Assembly: GCA_020073465.1 (NCBI GenBank)
Contig: JAIQFC010000015.1
Location: 1-64,000, forward strand
Reading direction: 5' to 3'
Length of the DNA stretch: 64,000 nucleotides
Source: Terriglobia bacterium
Lineage (GTDB): Bacteria; Acidobacteriota; Terriglobia; Terriglobales; Acidobacteriaceae
The position numbers and the translations under genes were made by a program. The notes beneath the pieces are model-generated. The model did not search any database. It saw only the letters and a program-made list of their open reading frames with translations, and was not told the DNA's origin. Positions 18,069-28,581 of this stretch are shown in pieces. The stretch's first letter is position 1; every line of letters begins with the position of its first letter.

Positions 18069-18157
18069 GGGGGAAACTCCAGCAGCGAAACAATAACGTA
18101 GAGAGGCTAAACCAAGGGCCTCGGTTTCGGCAAACGGCATTTTCGCGGTTTGAGACT

Positions 18158-20377
18158 CTATTTCGCGGGTCCGCTGCCGCTGGCCTGGAGATTGCCGCGA
18201 AGCACGGTGAGGGACGCGGCGGGTAACGTGTACACGGTGCTGTTATCGGCGGTTATGGTTGATCGTTCCGGCGGATTGTCAGGATCGGCGTGACCTTTTT
18301 TTCGGTCTGCGTGCCACTGGTACTGCGCCTTTCCGAATGTGATCATCGTGACTGGTCCGGCAAAAGAGTGATCCTGATTGGCGTCGGCATCATGGAATGC
18401 GATGCGGACTTGACGAGGATTGTCGTGGTCTTTGTTGATGAGCATGAGCGACCACTCGCCATCTGGACGTTGCAGGGGGTAGGCCGTCACCAGCAGGTGC
18501 CCTGCGGAATCTTTGATATCGGTTGAAGCGGTATAGAGCTTGTGCTCGGCGCCCTTCGGCTGGGCCCACTCCTGGGTCAGGAGTTGTGCGGCGAAGAATT
18601 GCGACGTTTTCTGCTGGATCTGGTAATGATCGTCGACCATGAACATGTGATACGTGCCCCAGCTGTTGGCGCAGGCGGGATGGGCTGGGGAGTAGGGGAG
18701 ATCGTGATAGTAGTGCGTGGATGTACCGCCGGCGGTGAGGAATCCGGCAAATGAATCGGCGAGCCAGAGTGCGCCGAAGATGTCGACGGCGGCTTCGCCT
18801 CCGTGATCGTTGGTCTCGGTGTCGAGCAGGGGAATGTTGGGCGGAAGGCCATCATCCCGCCAGACCTTGATGATGTGTTCGATCAACTCGGGCTCCTGGT
18901 AGAGATTTTCCCAGGGAGTTTCGCATCCGTCGTAGGGATAGTGCTCGAATGACATGAAGGCGAGGTCCTGCAGGCGGCCGTGGGCTTTCAAGTAGTCGAG
19001 AAAGCGGCTGAACCACGAGGTGCGGCCTTGCGCGTCGGGCCAGGCTTTGATGTCTTCGGTGACGCCTTCGAAGACGGGCCCGCCTAGTTTGTACTTCGGG
19101 TCGACGCGATGGAGGGCGGTCGCGAATTGCAGGTAGAGGGCGGCGTAGTCCTCAGGCTGCATGTACTGGCCGTCGGGCTCTTCGCCCATCTCGATGTAGG
19201 AGACAGGATAGTCGCGCTTCTTGATGTAGGTCATTTGAGCGGCGGCGTCTTCGGGAGTGCTGTACAACATGGCGACGGGGATGATGGCGGGAAGGCCGCG
19301 GGTGATTCCGCTGGTGAAGAAGAGATCGAAGCCGGGTTGGTCGCCGGATTCCATGCGGTTGGGGGCGACATACAGGTCGGATGGTTCATGCCAGGGGTCG
19401 ACGGAGGAGCACAGCGTCAGCGTCTGCTTTTGATCGAGCGAGTGGTGGAGGATGTCAGTGAACCCGGCTTTGGCGGTGTAGGTGCCAAGATAGAGTTCGC
19501 GTATGGCGTAGCCGACGCAGTTGCGGCGATCGGCGGAACCGTGAGTGTCGCAGGTATTGGAAGAGCGGGTCATCAGGACGCGCACGAACTTCGTGCTCAC
19601 GAGCGAGCCAAAACCCAGAGTTGTCATCCCGCCCTTCGCATTCGCTACGGCTCCTGAGGGGAAGGTCTTCCATACACCCTTGTCCTGTTCATCCATGGCA
19701 TCGCCGTCGCCGTCCCAATACTGGACTTGGAACGACTCCGCGTAGGGATCTCCCCAGTGGATGCGAATGGCGTTGATGTCCTCTGTCTTGTCCAGAGCGA
19801 TCACAACCCACTGGGGATGAAGCGAGTCGTCTTCGCCGGTGAACTCCTTGGCGAGGTAGGGATTGCTCTTCCAGTAGGTCTGCAGATCGCCGTCGTCGAG
19901 GCGTGAGTAGCCGTCGAACTCGGTACCGCCGTTACGGGTGAAGCCGCGGTGGCGGAGCTGATAGCCGTAGGAGTGACGGATCATTTCTTTCGTGGGGGTC
20001 GGATCGCCGGTGAAGTAGCCCTTGCCGGCGGGATCGCTCCATGTTCCTTTGGGATTCCAGTGCCAGGCCTGGACGAACAGATCGGTATTCTGGCGGTAGC
20101 TGATGACTCCCCAGCCGGCTTCCTGAATCTGCTTGATCTGGTCGGGACGGAAGAAGGTGTCGGTGGAGTTGCTGGGGACGCGATCGACGGTGGATCCGAG
20201 AGCATAGAGAGGGCTGAACTTGTTCACAACGTGGCCGGGGGTTACGTCGACGCGGACGGTCTGCGCAGTCGCGGCCGAGATGCAAGTGAGAAAGATGACG
20301 CACGACAGGGCGGAGAGCGATCGGCATGAGGCTCGTTGGATGAGCGAATGAATGAATGAAGAAGAGATCAGGTGCAT
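18158..20377 (-). CDS. Secreted glycoside-hydrolase-like protein with discoidin domain
   Basis: The 739-aa protein has a signal peptide (to about residue 39) and a segment of about 155-300 that looks like an F5/8 type C (discoidin) carbohydrate-binding domain ([17 protein letters not shown] then [20 protein letters not shown] and [14 protein letters not shown] end). The core resembles clan GH-A barrels: [10 protein letters not shown] with Glu399 or Glu400 as possible acid/base and [12 protein letters not shown] with Glu521 as possible nucleophile. A beta-sandwich C-terminus follows. It probably acts on a polysaccharide outside the cell. It matches no named GH family that I can state with confidence. 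The ATG at 20377 begins the signal peptide. It is divergent from the uronate operon. Confidence 0.65.
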   Translation of the reverse strand: MHLISSSFIHSLIQRASCRSLSALSCVIFLTCISAATAQTVRVDVTPGHVVNKFSPLYALGSTVDRVPSNSTDTFFRPDQIKQIQEAGWGVISYRQNTDLFVQAWHWNPKGTWSDPAGKGYFTGDPTPTKEMIRHSYGYQLRHRGFTRNGGTEFDGYSRLDDGDLQTYWKSNPYLAKEFTGEDDSLHPQWVVIALDKTEDINAIRIHWGDPYAESFQVQYWDGDGDAMDEQDKGVWKTFPSGAVANAKGGMTTLGFGSLVSTKFVRVLMTRSSNTCDTHGSADRRNCVGYAIRELYLGTYTAKAGFTDILHHSLDQKQTLTLCSSVDPWHEPSDLYVAPNRMESGDQPGFDLFFTSGITRGLPAIIPVAMLYSTPEDAAAQMTYIKKRDYPVSYIEMGEEPDGQYMQPEDYAALYLQFATALHRVDPKYKLGGPVFEGVTEDIKAWPDAQGRTSWFSRFLDYLKAHGRLQDLAFMSFEHYPYDGCETPWENLYQEPELIEHIIKVWRDDGLPPNIPLLDTETNDHGGEAAVDIFGALWLADSFAGFLTAGGTSTHYYHDLPYSPAHPACANSWGTYHMFMVDDHYQIQQKTSQFFAAQLLTQEWAQPKGAEHKLYTASTDIKDSAGHLLVTAYPLQRPDGEWSLMLINKDHDNPRQVRIAFHDADANQDHSFAGPVTMITFGKAQYQWHADRKKGHADPDNPPERSTITADNSTVYTLPAASLTVLRGNLQASGSGPAK

Positions 20378-20571
20378 AGCAGTTCCCTCGGACATTTCAT
20401 CGACGAGCGGCGTAAGAGTCATACACCAGATGGCATTCGTTCTGCTATGGCGCAGTTGCAGGCTTTCACGTGGTGAAACTTGTGTCGATGCTCGCAGGTC
20501 CCGAGGTGCGTGCTTTTTGTATAATTTGCCGTCTTCCATCGAGGCTGTTCGTGCGTTCGGTAATCTCTACT

Positions 20572-21357
20572 ATGTTGCTGAGGGTGTTCAACGATAAGAA
20601 GTCTCTGGGCCAGGCAGCGGCGGAACAGGCCGCAGCGGCCATTCGGCGCGCGATTGCGGAGCGAGGTCGCGCGCGGATCATCGCGGCGACAGCGGCGTCG
20701 CAACTTGAGTTTCTGGATGCGCTCACCAAGGCGGCGGACATTGATTGGAGGAAGGTGGAGGCATTTCACCTCGATGAGTACATCGGGTTGCCGGTGACGC
20801 ATCCGGGCAGCTTCCGCAAGATGCTGCTGGAGCAGTTGGTGGGGAAGACTGGCATCACCACCTATCACCTGCTCGACGGAGATGCTCCCGATCCGCGTGA
20901 AGTTGTGCGGCGCGTGGGCAAAGAGCTGGCATCCGCCCCAATCGATATCGCGTTTCTTGGAATTGGGGAAAACGGGCACATCGCGTTCAACGATCCGCCT
21001 TGCGACTTTGAGACCGAGGATCCCTATATCATCGTGAATCTTGATGAGGCTTGCCGCCAGCAGCAAGTGGGTGAGGCCTGGTTTGCGAACATCTCACAGG
21101 TGCCGAAGCAGGCGATCTCGATGTCGGCCCGGCAGATTCTGAAGGCCAAGGAGATACTCGCCGTGGTGCCTGACACGCGGAAGGCGCAGGCGGTGAAGTC
21201 CTGCTTTGAGGGCAAGGTCAGCCCGATGGCCCCGGCGTCGATTTTGCGTACGCATGCAAATGCAACGATTTATCTCGACAGGAATTCGGCGGCTCTGTTG
21301 AGCGTTCCGCTAGTGAGCATGCGCGACAACGAGTCGCAGGCGAGGATCAGCGCTTAA
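20572..21357 (+). CDS. NagB-like glucosamine-6-phosphate deaminase family protein
   Basis: The 261-aa protein belongs to the NagB/6-phosphogluconolactonase superfamily. The motif FHLDEYIGL holds the general base Asp, and [14 protein letters not shown] is the catalytic loop (His retained; the Glu of the Escherichia coli enzyme is Asp here). Canonical NagB converts glucosamine-6-phosphate to fructose-6-phosphate and ammonia. The subfamily here is divergent, so the substrate may be another amino- or keto-sugar phosphate. It leads a plus-strand operon with an MFS hexuronate-type transporter 22 bases downstream. The ATG at 20572 is chosen for alignment with the family start. Confidence 0.75.
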   Translation: MLLRVFNDKKSLGQAAAEQAAAAIRRAIAERGRARIIAATAASQLEFLDALTKAADIDWRKVEAFHLDEYIGLPVTHPGSFRKMLLEQLVGKTGITTYHLLDGDAPDPREVVRRVGKELASAPIDIAFLGIGENGHIAFNDPPCDFETEDPYIIVNLDEACRQQQVGEAWFANISQVPKQAISMSARQILKAKEILAVVPDTRKAQAVKSCFEGKVSPMAPASILRTHANATIYLDRNSAALLSVPLVSMRDNESQARISA

Positions 21358-21379
21358 CATTCTGTTCGTTTAATCCCAC

Positions 21380-22687
21380 ATGGCGACCGCCCGGAAGCCG
21401 ATTCGCTCATTGCGCTGGTGGATCGGCGGGCTGCTGTTTGCGTCGACGGTGATCAACTACATCGACCGGCAGACGCTGTCGCTGCTCGCGCCCTATCTCA
21501 AGCTCGAATATCACTGGACGAATACGGACTACGCGAATATCGCAATCGCTTTTCGCGTGGCTTATTCCATTGGGCAGACTGTGTTTGGCAGGCTGATGGA
21601 TCGCGTGGGCACGCGGCGGGGGCTGACGCTTACCGTTGTCGGGTATTCGATCATCTCGATGCTGACATCGCTGGCGCGCGGGTTTTACAGCTTCGCCACA
21701 TTCCGCTTTCTGCTGGGGGCGGGCGAGTCGGCGAACTGGCCGGCTGCTACGAAGGCGGTCTCAGAGTGGTTTCCGAAGCGCGAGCGGGCGCTGGCGACGG
21801 CGCTGTTCGACAGCGGATCGTCCATTGGTGGCGCGATCGCGCCATTTATTGTGCTCACGATCTACTTTAGGTGGGGCTGGCGGCCGGCATTCATGATTCC
21901 GGGAACACTTGGGTTTCTCTGGCTGATTGCGTGGCGATGGCTTTACTACCCGCCGGAAGCACACGGACGCATTGCACAGGCTGAGTTAGAGATGATCGTT
22001 GCGGACAAGCGGGAAGCGGATACGCCGCAGCAGGGCAAGGCACGCCCGCGGTGGCGTGATCTGTTGAGACTTCCCCAGACCTGGGGGACGATCATTGCCA
22101 AGGCGTTTACCGATCCCGTGTTCTTCTTCATCACGGAATGGTTCCCGATTTACCTGGTGGCGAAGGGCATCGAGCTGAAAAGCGGCCTGATCGCGGTGTG
22201 GATTCCATTTGTTGCAGCGGACGTGGGAAGCTTTGTCGGCGGTGGCATGTCGGGCTACTTGATCAAGCGCGGATGGCCGCTGGGCGCGGCCCGCAAGGCT
22301 CTGATTGTTTTCGGCGGGGTCGGCATGACGATGCTAATTCCGACGATCTTCACCACGAACCTGTACCTGATCGCGCTACTGTTTGCGATAGCGACCTTCA
22401 CCTACGCAAGTTTCACGACGATGGCAAATGTGCTGCCCTCGGACCTGTTCAGCAGCGAGTCGGTGGCATCGGTCAGCGGACTGAGCGGTACCGGTGCGGG
22501 GATCGGGACGATTGTGGCGTTCAAGCTTATTGGGTATTTTTCCGATGCCCGCCAGGCGACGGGCACACATTCCTTTGACCCGATCGTAGTCATGGCGGGA
22601 GTGATTCCGTTTGTGGGCATGATCCTGGTGCTCCTGCTGGTGCGAAATACGGAGGCGACCGAGCACGGGCTGGTGCGCCGAATCTGA
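21380..22687 (+). CDS. MFS transporter, hexuronate/anion symporter type
   Basis: The 435-aa protein has 12 predicted membrane segments and the ACS-family N-terminal signature NYIDRQTLSLLAPYL, then RLMDRVGTRRGLTLT and FRFLLGAGESANWPAATKAVSEWFPKRERA. This family includes ExuT and galactonate transporters. It sits between the NagB-like gene and the D-mannonate dehydratase gene, which supports uptake of a uronate or sugar acid by proton symport. The start is the first ATG, 22 bases after the preceding stop. Confidence 0.88.
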   Translation: MATARKPIRSLRWWIGGLLFASTVINYIDRQTLSLLAPYLKLEYHWTNTDYANIAIAFRVAYSIGQTVFGRLMDRVGTRRGLTLTVVGYSIISMLTSLARGFYSFATFRFLLGAGESANWPAATKAVSEWFPKRERALATALFDSGSSIGGAIAPFIVLTIYFRWGWRPAFMIPGTLGFLWLIAWRWLYYPPEAHGRIAQAELEMIVADKREADTPQQGKARPRWRDLLRLPQTWGTIIAKAFTDPVFFFITEWFPIYLVAKGIELKSGLIAVWIPFVAADVGSFVGGGMSGYLIKRGWPLGAARKALIVFGGVGMTMLIPTIFTTNLYLIALLFAIATFTYASFTTMANVLPSDLFSSESVASVSGLSGTGAGIGTIVAFKLIGYFSDARQATGTHSFDPIVVMAGVIPFVGMILVLLLVRNTEATEHGLVRRI

Positions 22688-22720
22688 GACGTTCGGTACA
22701 CTGGGAGGCGATTTGAGGAG

Positions 22721-23935
22721 ATGCGCGTGAAGATCACCGATGCCAAGGTCTTCGTCAGCTGCCCGGGGCGGAACTTCGTCACATTGAAGGTCTACACCGA
22801 CGAAGGCGTGTACGGGCTGGGGGATGCGACGCTGAACGGGCGCGAGCTGGCGGGTGCGGCGTATCTACAGGAGCATGTGGTTCCCTGTCTTGTCGGGCGC
22901 GACCCCTTTCAGACGGAGGACATCTGGCAATACTTGTATCGAGGGGCGTACTGGCGGCGCGGACCTGTGACTATGACCGCAATCGGCGCGGTCGACATGG
23001 CTCTGTGGGACATCAAAGGCAAGGCTCTGAAGACGCCGGTGTACAACCTGCTCGGTGGGAAAAGTCGAACCGGCGTGATGGTCTACGGTCATGCGAACGG
23101 CCGCGATATCGAGCAGACAGCCGACGAGGTCGCCAAGTACAAAGAGTTGGGGTATCTGGCGGTGCGGGCGCAAACGGGTATACCGGGGTTGCCGTCGACC
23201 TACGGAGTTGCGAGTGACAAGTTGTTCTATGAGCCGGCAGAGAAGGGGCTGCCACCGGAAAATTCCTGGTCCACCGAAAAGTATCTTTTGCATGTGCCGA
23301 AACTATTTGAGGCTTTGCGATTGAAATTTGGGGACGAGATCCACCTGTTGCACGACGTGCATCACCGGCTCACTCCGATTGAAGCAGGGCGGCTGGGAAA
23401 GAGCCTGGAACCGTACCACCTGTTCTGGTTGGAAGATCCAGTGACGGCGGAACTGCAGGAGGGGTTCCGCATCATTCGCCAGCACACAACGACGCCGCTC
23501 GCAGTTGGCGAGGTCTTCAATTCAGTCTGGGATGCTCACATCCTGATCAGCGAGCAATTGATTGACTACATCCGCATGACGGTGGTGCATGGCGGAGGAT
23601 TGACCCATCTGAAGAAGATCGCTGCGCTGGCCGAGATTTATCACGTGCGTACGGGCTGCCATGGTGCGACGGACCTCTCTCCGGTGGCGATGGCGGCGGC
23701 GCTTCACTTTGACATTTCCGTCAACAACTTCGGAATTCAGGAGTACATGCGGCATACGAGCCAGACCGACGAAGTCTTTCCTCACTCGTATCACATCAAG
23801 GATGGGTGTTTGCATCCGGGGGATGGGCCGGGTCTGGGCGTGGACTATGAAGAAAAGCTGGCGGAGAAGTTTCCCTACGAACGGGCGTATCTGCCCGTGA
23901 ACCGGAAGCTGGATGGAACGATGTTCAACTGGTAG
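22721..23935 (+). CDS. manD: D-mannonate dehydratase, enolase superfamily
   Basis: The 404-aa protein has the ManD sequence pattern: [26 protein letters not shown] at the capping domain, [15 protein letters not shown] loop ([13 protein letters not shown], with the Tyr acid/base), and metal ligands Asp in LLHDVHHRL, Glu in WLEDPV and Glu in VGEVFN. It dehydrates D-mannonate to 2-keto-3-deoxy-D-gluconate in hexuronate catabolism, though some members of this family have low or no such activity. It lies 33 bases after the transporter and 34 bases before the SDR gene in one operon. Confidence 0.9.
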   Translation: MRVKITDAKVFVSCPGRNFVTLKVYTDEGVYGLGDATLNGRELAGAAYLQEHVVPCLVGRDPFQTEDIWQYLYRGAYWRRGPVTMTAIGAVDMALWDIKGKALKTPVYNLLGGKSRTGVMVYGHANGRDIEQTADEVAKYKELGYLAVRAQTGIPGLPSTYGVASDKLFYEPAEKGLPPENSWSTEKYLLHVPKLFEALRLKFGDEIHLLHDVHHRLTPIEAGRLGKSLEPYHLFWLEDPVTAELQEGFRIIRQHTTTPLAVGEVFNSVWDAHILISEQLIDYIRMTVVHGGGLTHLKKIAALAEIYHVRTGCHGATDLSPVAMAAALHFDISVNNFGIQEYMRHTSQTDEVFPHSYHIKDGCLHPGDGPGLGVDYEEKLAEKFPYERAYLPVNRKLDGTMFNW

Positions 23936-23969
23936 CGGCCGCGCGGGCTACGCGCAATATCGGGGGATC

Positions 23970-24746
23970 ATGGGTTACAAGCGTCTGGAACTTGGCGGGA
24001 AGGTTGCGGTCGTCATTGGAGGGAACTCGGGAATCGGGCAGGTGCTGGCTTGCGGACTGGCCGAGGCGGGTGCCGACGTGGTGCCGAGTGCGCGACGGAT
24101 CGAGCAGGTGAAGGCAACGGCGGACAAGATCGAGGCTCTCGGGCGCCGATCTCTCCGGGTTGCGTGTGATGTTGGCGACCGAGCGTCGCTGGAGAAACTG
24201 CTGCAGAGCACGGTGGAAGCATTCGGGAAAGTGGATATTCTGCTCAACGCCGCAGGCATCAGTAAACGGGCGCCGACGCTCGACTTTTCTGAGGCCGACT
24301 GGAACCGGATCATGGACACGAACCTGACGGGGACACTGCGTGCGTGCCAGGTGTTCGGCCGTCACATGATCGAACGCGGGTATGGGCGCATCATCAACAT
24401 CGCGTCGATGGGGTCGTTCCTGGCGCTCTTTGAAGTGGCGGCGTACAGCGCCAGCAAGTCGGGGTTGGCGTCGCTGACCAAGTCTCTGGCCATTGAATGG
24501 GCGCAAAAAGGAGTTTGCGTCAACGCCATCGCGCCGGGATATTTTCGCACGCCACTGAGTGAGAAATTTCTGGTAGGGACCGGCCGGGGCAACGAAGTGC
24601 TAATGCGAACTCCGATGAAACGTTTTGGCGAGCTTGAGGAGTTGATTGGCGCGGCGGTGTTTCTTGCATCGGATGCCGCGGCTTTTGTGACGGGCGTTGT
24701 GCTGCCGGTGGATGGCGGTGTTCTGGCCAGCGGGGTTAATCAGTGA
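23970..24746 (+). CDS. SDR family oxidoreductase
   Basis: The 258-aa protein is a classical short-chain dehydrogenase: VAVVIGGNSGIGQVLA nucleotide loop (the usual TG replaced by IG), NAAGI, catalytic Ser in IASMGSF, and YSASKSG (Tyr-x-x-x-Lys). The layout and C-terminus (LASDAAAFVTGVVLPVDGG) resemble gluconate 5-dehydrogenase/KduD-type enzymes. In this operon it may act as a fructuronate or keto-sugar acid reductase, since the classical mannonate oxidoreductase is not visible. The ATG at 23970 is preferred to an earlier in-frame ATG that overlaps the dehydratase gene. Confidence 0.88.
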   Translation: MGYKRLELGGKVAVVIGGNSGIGQVLACGLAEAGADVVPSARRIEQVKATADKIEALGRRSLRVACDVGDRASLEKLLQSTVEAFGKVDILLNAAGISKRAPTLDFSEADWNRIMDTNLTGTLRACQVFGRHMIERGYGRIINIASMGSFLALFEVAAYSASKSGLASLTKSLAIEWAQKGVCVNAIAPGYFRTPLSEKFLVGTGRGNEVLMRTPMKRFGELEELIGAAVFLASDAAAFVTGVVLPVDGGVLASGVNQ

Positions 24747-24758
24747 TTTGAGTCTGCT

Positions 24759-24866
24759 GGGGTCGGCATCAGCGGACCCCATTCACCTCTCCATTGTTTT
24801 GCGAGACGGCTTCGGTTCACGGGCGCCGGGCTTCGCCCCGGCTTGGACAGCCGAGGCGGCTGTCTC
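24759..24866. repeat. Terminator-like hairpin and palindromes after uronate operon
   Basis: The convergent gap holds GGGGTC/GACCCC (24759-24780), a GCCGGG/CCCGGC-type hairpin near 24826-24843 and CAGCCGAGGCGGCTG near 24849-24863. Any of these can end the operon or the convergent receptor gene; a clear T-run is missing. Confidence 0.55.
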
Positions 24867-24887
24867 TACGTGGATCTGAATCGGGGA

Positions 24888-27800
24888 CTAGAATGACAAT
24901 CTTGCGCTCAGCTGAATTTGTCTGCCTGGTGTCGTCGTTTGGGTGATGGTGCCGAATTGCGGCGTGTTCACGAAACGGTCCGGGGTGCCCAGGTTCGTGT
25001 GATTGAGCGCGTTGAAGAACTCACCGCGGAACTGGAACTTGGCGCGCTCGGTCAGGTTGAAGTCGCGGACGATCGCCAGGTCGAGAGTTTGCAGGCCGGG
25101 GCCGTAGACTGAGTTGCGGCCTGCGTCTCCGAAGGTGTAAGCAGCGGGCGCGGCGAAGGCGGCAGTATTGAACCAACGATCAGCGGTGCGTGTTCCGGGA
25201 CCATAGACGGGCTGTCCAGCGACGACATTGGCGCGGATCGGATTCTCGCCGAGCACCGTGCCGGAGTTGGCGGTATCGCCGAATACCGAGATTGTGAAGG
25301 GGAACCCAGTCTGCACCTGGTAGACGGTGGAGAGGTGCCAATCTTTAGTGACGGCCCGCACGGCGCCGGAGTGGTCCCAGGCGGGGAGTTCGTAGACCGC
25401 ACTGAGAGCAAAGCGGTGGCGGATGTCGCAACCCGGGCCTCGCTCGGCGGCGAGATCGTTGTTGTTCTGCGGGATCGATGACTCGAACATGGGTGAGCGG
25501 AAGTCGGGAGCGTCGCTGAGATCCTTTGCCCAGGTGTAATTCGCGAGGAAGGTCAGCCCGCGCGAATAGCGGCGGCGAATATTGACGTAGCCTGCGTCGT
25601 AGTAACTTTGCGCAGTATTCTCCAACAGGTTGATGGTGCTGACCGGGAAGCAGATCTGGTTGTTGGCGCAACCGCTGGCGGGCGGGGTGTAGGTTACATT
25701 CGCTGGTAATTCCGTTCCGGCGACGAAGCTGATCTTGGGGAAGGGACGGCGTGGGCCGATGGCTCCAGGTCCAGGAGGCGCATTGTTGATGAGGTGCGCC
25801 CGCTGCAGGTGAACACCGTGGGAGCCGAGATAGCCGATTTCGAGCGTTGTCTGATGTCCCAGGCTCTTCTCAACGGAACCGCTCCACTGCTCGATGTATT
25901 GCGACGGGGCATGCGGGTCCATCGCAGTGAAACTCACCGTGGTCTGGCCTAATACGGCCTGCCCGAAGTTCAGTTGATTGGCGAGGATGGATGCCGACGG
26001 CGTGAAGTTATCGCTCTGCTGGGTTTCCGGGAAAACGTAAGGGACGTTGTGGCGCTGGTTGCACCAGGTGTTCATGTCGACTGGTGTAAAGAAGATTCCA
26101 TAGGCGCCGTGCAGGACGATGCCCTGATCTGTGAAGGCCTTGGAAATTCCGAAGCGTGGAGCGAAGTTGTGCGGGTTGGAATACTTCAAACCTTTAGGGA
26201 AACCATTCTGACCGCCGATGAATGCCGTCGGAGCACCGTTGTCAAAGGTGAGATTTGAATTGGTGTAGCTGATGTCAACCAGCGGCTCCATGAACTCGTA
26301 GCGCAGTCCCATCTCAATCACGGTGGTGGGAGTCACGCGGAAGCTGTCCTGGACGAATCCGTCGGCATACCACTGGCGAAGCTGCATCTGCGGAATGCCC
26401 GCCTGACGCTGCTTCACGGCGGGAAGACCGAGCAGAAAACTGGCGAGAGCTGAGCCGGTGCCGTCGTTGGTGCCGTTGTCGGTGGTAAAGCCGTTGGTGA
26501 ACTGGTAGTAGCCGCGGTTCTGGAAGAATCCCCACATGGGCCAGATGTAGCGACGGTAGCTGCCGCCGAACTGCAGGTTGTGACGGCCATGCTGCCAGCT
26601 GAGCTCGTCGCGGCCTTCCGCAATTGTGTCCCAGGCCTTCATGGGTGTGGCGGAGTAGTTGTCCCCCATCGGGGAGTAGCCTTGCACATTGAAAAACGGT
26701 GCGCCGAAGGCTCCGGACCCGCCAAAGCCTACGCCCTGGATGTTGAGTTGAGTGACGATGTCATTGGTATTGGCATTCTGCTCGTACCGATGCATAGCCA
26801 ACCGTGAGACGGTGATCGCCGCGGTGTTCACCAGGCTGGTGCTGAGGATCTTGGTCCAGGAGATGCCGCCTTGCTGGGCGAAGTTGTCGTTGTAGGAACC
26901 GAAGCCGGGCAACAGGGTTCCAACGCCGCCGGGGGGCATTTCACCGGGCATGAAACCGGTTTCGCTGCTGAGCGAGTAGCGGGCGGTAAGAGTATCGCCT
27001 TTCGCGAACATCTGGTCCACACGGACTGTGCCCTGGTTGTTGACTTCCAGTTCGTTGCGCTGGTCCATGTAGTTGTTGCAGTCCATTCCTGCTCCAACCA
27101 CATTCGGGTTCCCCATCATGGCAGCGCCGCAGGGCATCATTCCCATCGTGACGTTAGGTTGGGGCACGTACTTCTGCAGGAAGGCCTGGGCGGCAGTATT
27201 GATCTGTGACGGCGGAATCACGTTCATCATTCCGTTGTACTGGAATTGAGCGCGATTGTTGGTCGGATCATAGATGTTCACGCCGCTCATGCTGAAATTG
27301 CCAGAGACTTCGTCGGGCGTGGGGACGGTGTCGATCATGGTGTCGGTCATGGCATGGCGGAAGCCTTCGTAGTTGGCGAAGAAAAATGTCCGGTTGTGGA
27401 CGATGGGTCCGCCGAGCGAGGCGCCGAAATTGTTTTGCACCATGTGGTTGTTGCCCATGGCGTCGAAAGAAGTGGCGTCCATTGCGCCATTGCGGAGGAA
27501 TTCGTAGGCTGTGCCGTGGAACTGGTTCGAGCCGGAGCGGGTGACGATGTTGACCTGGCCGCCGCCTGCACCACCCATTTCCGCGGAGTAGCTTCCCGTC
27601 TCCACTTTGAACTCCTGGACGGCATCGGGAGACGGGCTCAGGTTCAGCGTGTTGAAGGTAGGATCGGTGTCGGTGGTTCCATCCAGCAGAAAGTAATTCG
27701 CGTTGGGCCGGTTGCCGCCAATGCTGACGGCCGAGCGTTGGCCGGGGCGCCAGTAAAGGGGATTCATGCTTCCGGTTTGGGCGCCGTGACTGACGTGGGC

Positions 27801-28400
27801 TCCCGGCACAGTCAGCATCAGGTCAACGAGCATGCGTCCGTTGAGCGGCAAGTCATGAACCGCTACGGGCTCGATCACTTCTCCCACAGAAGAGTCAGTG
27901 GAGTGGAGCGCGGGGGCGATGTCTCCAACTTCGACAACATTCTGCACGGACGCCACTTTGAGGGCGAGATTCAGCGCCATGCGCTGACCAACCTCAAGGC
28001 GCAGGCTCTGGGTCAGAGGCGAAAATCCCGGAGCCTGCACCTTGAGTTCATAGTCACCGGGGAGCAGGCCGGTGATCTCGAAAATTCCCTGGTCGTTCGT
28101 GGTGGTGCGCCGCACGGCTTGCGTGCTCGAGGCGGTAAGTTGTAGTTCGGCGCCAGCAAAGGCCTTGCCCTGCGGGTCCATCACGGTGCCGCCAAGCCCG
28201 GCGTAATTGCTCTGGCCAAATGCGGACACACAAATCAGAAGAGAAACGAACCACAATTTACTCAAGCCCCACCCCCACAGAAATCTTGCACTCGGTCCCA
28301 GAAGAACTGCGTAAAAGGCTTTGTCCGGCGCAGGAGCCGGGGCGTAAGCCTCTGGAAATGTTGGTGGAAGATTGAATCGCGAGAGGGCACGGGAAGGCAA
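24888..28400 (-). CDS. TonB-dependent receptor, Oar-like, with carboxypeptidase-like domain
   Basis: The protein (up to 1170 aa) has a signal segment (LSKLWFVSLLICVSAFGQ), a carboxypeptidase regulatory-like beta domain (GLGGTVMDPQGKAFAGAELQLTAS ... GDYELKVQAPGF), a plug region (LNGRMLVDLMLTVPGAHVSHG and GGGQVNIVTRSGSNQFHGTAYEFLRN) and a large beta-barrel ending IQLSARLSF with a terminal Phe, as outer-membrane proteins do. Such receptors import carbohydrates, peptides or metal chelates using TonB energy. The ligand is unknown; a Met/Asn-rich loop (VTMGMMPCGAAMMGNPN) stands out. The ATG at 28400 gives a long pre-signal stretch; a TTG near 28265 is also possible. The gene is divergent from the amidohydrolase gene. 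Confidence 0.9.
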   Translation of the reverse strand: MPSRALSRFNLPPTFPEAYAPAPAPDKAFYAVLLGPSARFLWGWGLSKLWFVSLLICVSAFGQSNYAGLGGTVMDPQGKAFAGAELQLTASSTQAVRRTTTNDQGIFEITGLLPGDYELKVQAPGFSPLTQSLRLEVGQRMALNLALKVASVQNVVEVGDIAPALHSTDSSVGEVIEPVAVHDLPLNGRMLVDLMLTVPGAHVSHGAQTGSMNPLYWRPGQRSAVSIGGNRPNANYFLLDGTTDTDPTFNTLNLSPSPDAVQEFKVETGSYSAEMGGAGGGQVNIVTRSGSNQFHGTAYEFLRNGAMDATSFDAMGNNHMVQNNFGASLGGPIVHNRTFFFANYEGFRHAMTDTMIDTVPTPDEVSGNFSMSGVNIYDPTNNRAQFQYNGMMNVIPPSQINTAAQAFLQKYVPQPNVTMGMMPCGAAMMGNPNVVGAGMDCNNYMDQRNELEVNNQGTVRVDQMFAKGDTLTARYSLSSETGFMPGEMPPGGVGTLLPGFGSYNDNFAQQGGISWTKILSTSLVNTAAITVSRLAMHRYEQNANTNDIVTQLNIQGVGFGGSGAFGAPFFNVQGYSPMGDNYSATPMKAWDTIAEGRDELSWQHGRHNLQFGGSYRRYIWPMWGFFQNRGYYQFTNGFTTDNGTNDGTGSALASFLLGLPAVKQRQAGIPQMQLRQWYADGFVQDSFRVTPTTVIEMGLRYEFMEPLVDISYTNSNLTFDNGAPTAFIGGQNGFPKGLKYSNPHNFAPRFGISKAFTDQGIVLHGAYGIFFTPVDMNTWCNQRHNVPYVFPETQQSDNFTPSASILANQLNFGQAVLGQTTVSFTAMDPHAPSQYIEQWSGSVEKSLGHQTTLEIGYLGSHGVHLQRAHLINNAPPGPGAIGPRRPFPKISFVAGTELPANVTYTPPASGCANNQICFPVSTINLLENTAQSYYDAGYVNIRRRYSRGLTFLANYTWAKDLSDAPDFRSPMFESSIPQNNNDLAAERGPGCDIRHRFALSAVYELPAWDHSGAVRAVTKDWHLSTVYQVQTGFPFTISVFGDTANSGTVLGENPIRANVVAGQPVYGPGTRTADRWFNTAAFAAPAAYTFGDAGRNSVYGPGLQTLDLAIVRDFNLTERAKFQFRGEFFNALNHTNLGTPDRFVNTPQFGTITQTTTPGRQIQLSARLSF

Positions 28401-28581
28401 TAACAGAAAAGGATTATGAGTAGTGGTGACGCGCTGAAGGAGCAGAACCTGGCATTCCGCGCCTGACTGTCCTCCGTAGAGATCTCAAGGCAGGGCGCGG
28501 CAAGGGAAACATCGCCTGATCATTGACTTTTGGGAGTTTACAGGCATACAAGCAGTTCTGTCCTGAGAAGGAGTCCTGATC

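Noticed and set aside
27246..28145. 299-codon plus-strand frame antisense to the TonB-dependent receptor gene
   Set aside because: The minus strand has a complete receptor with signal, plug and barrel motifs. The opposing frame is the usual long antisense shadow in high-GC DNA and has no motif.
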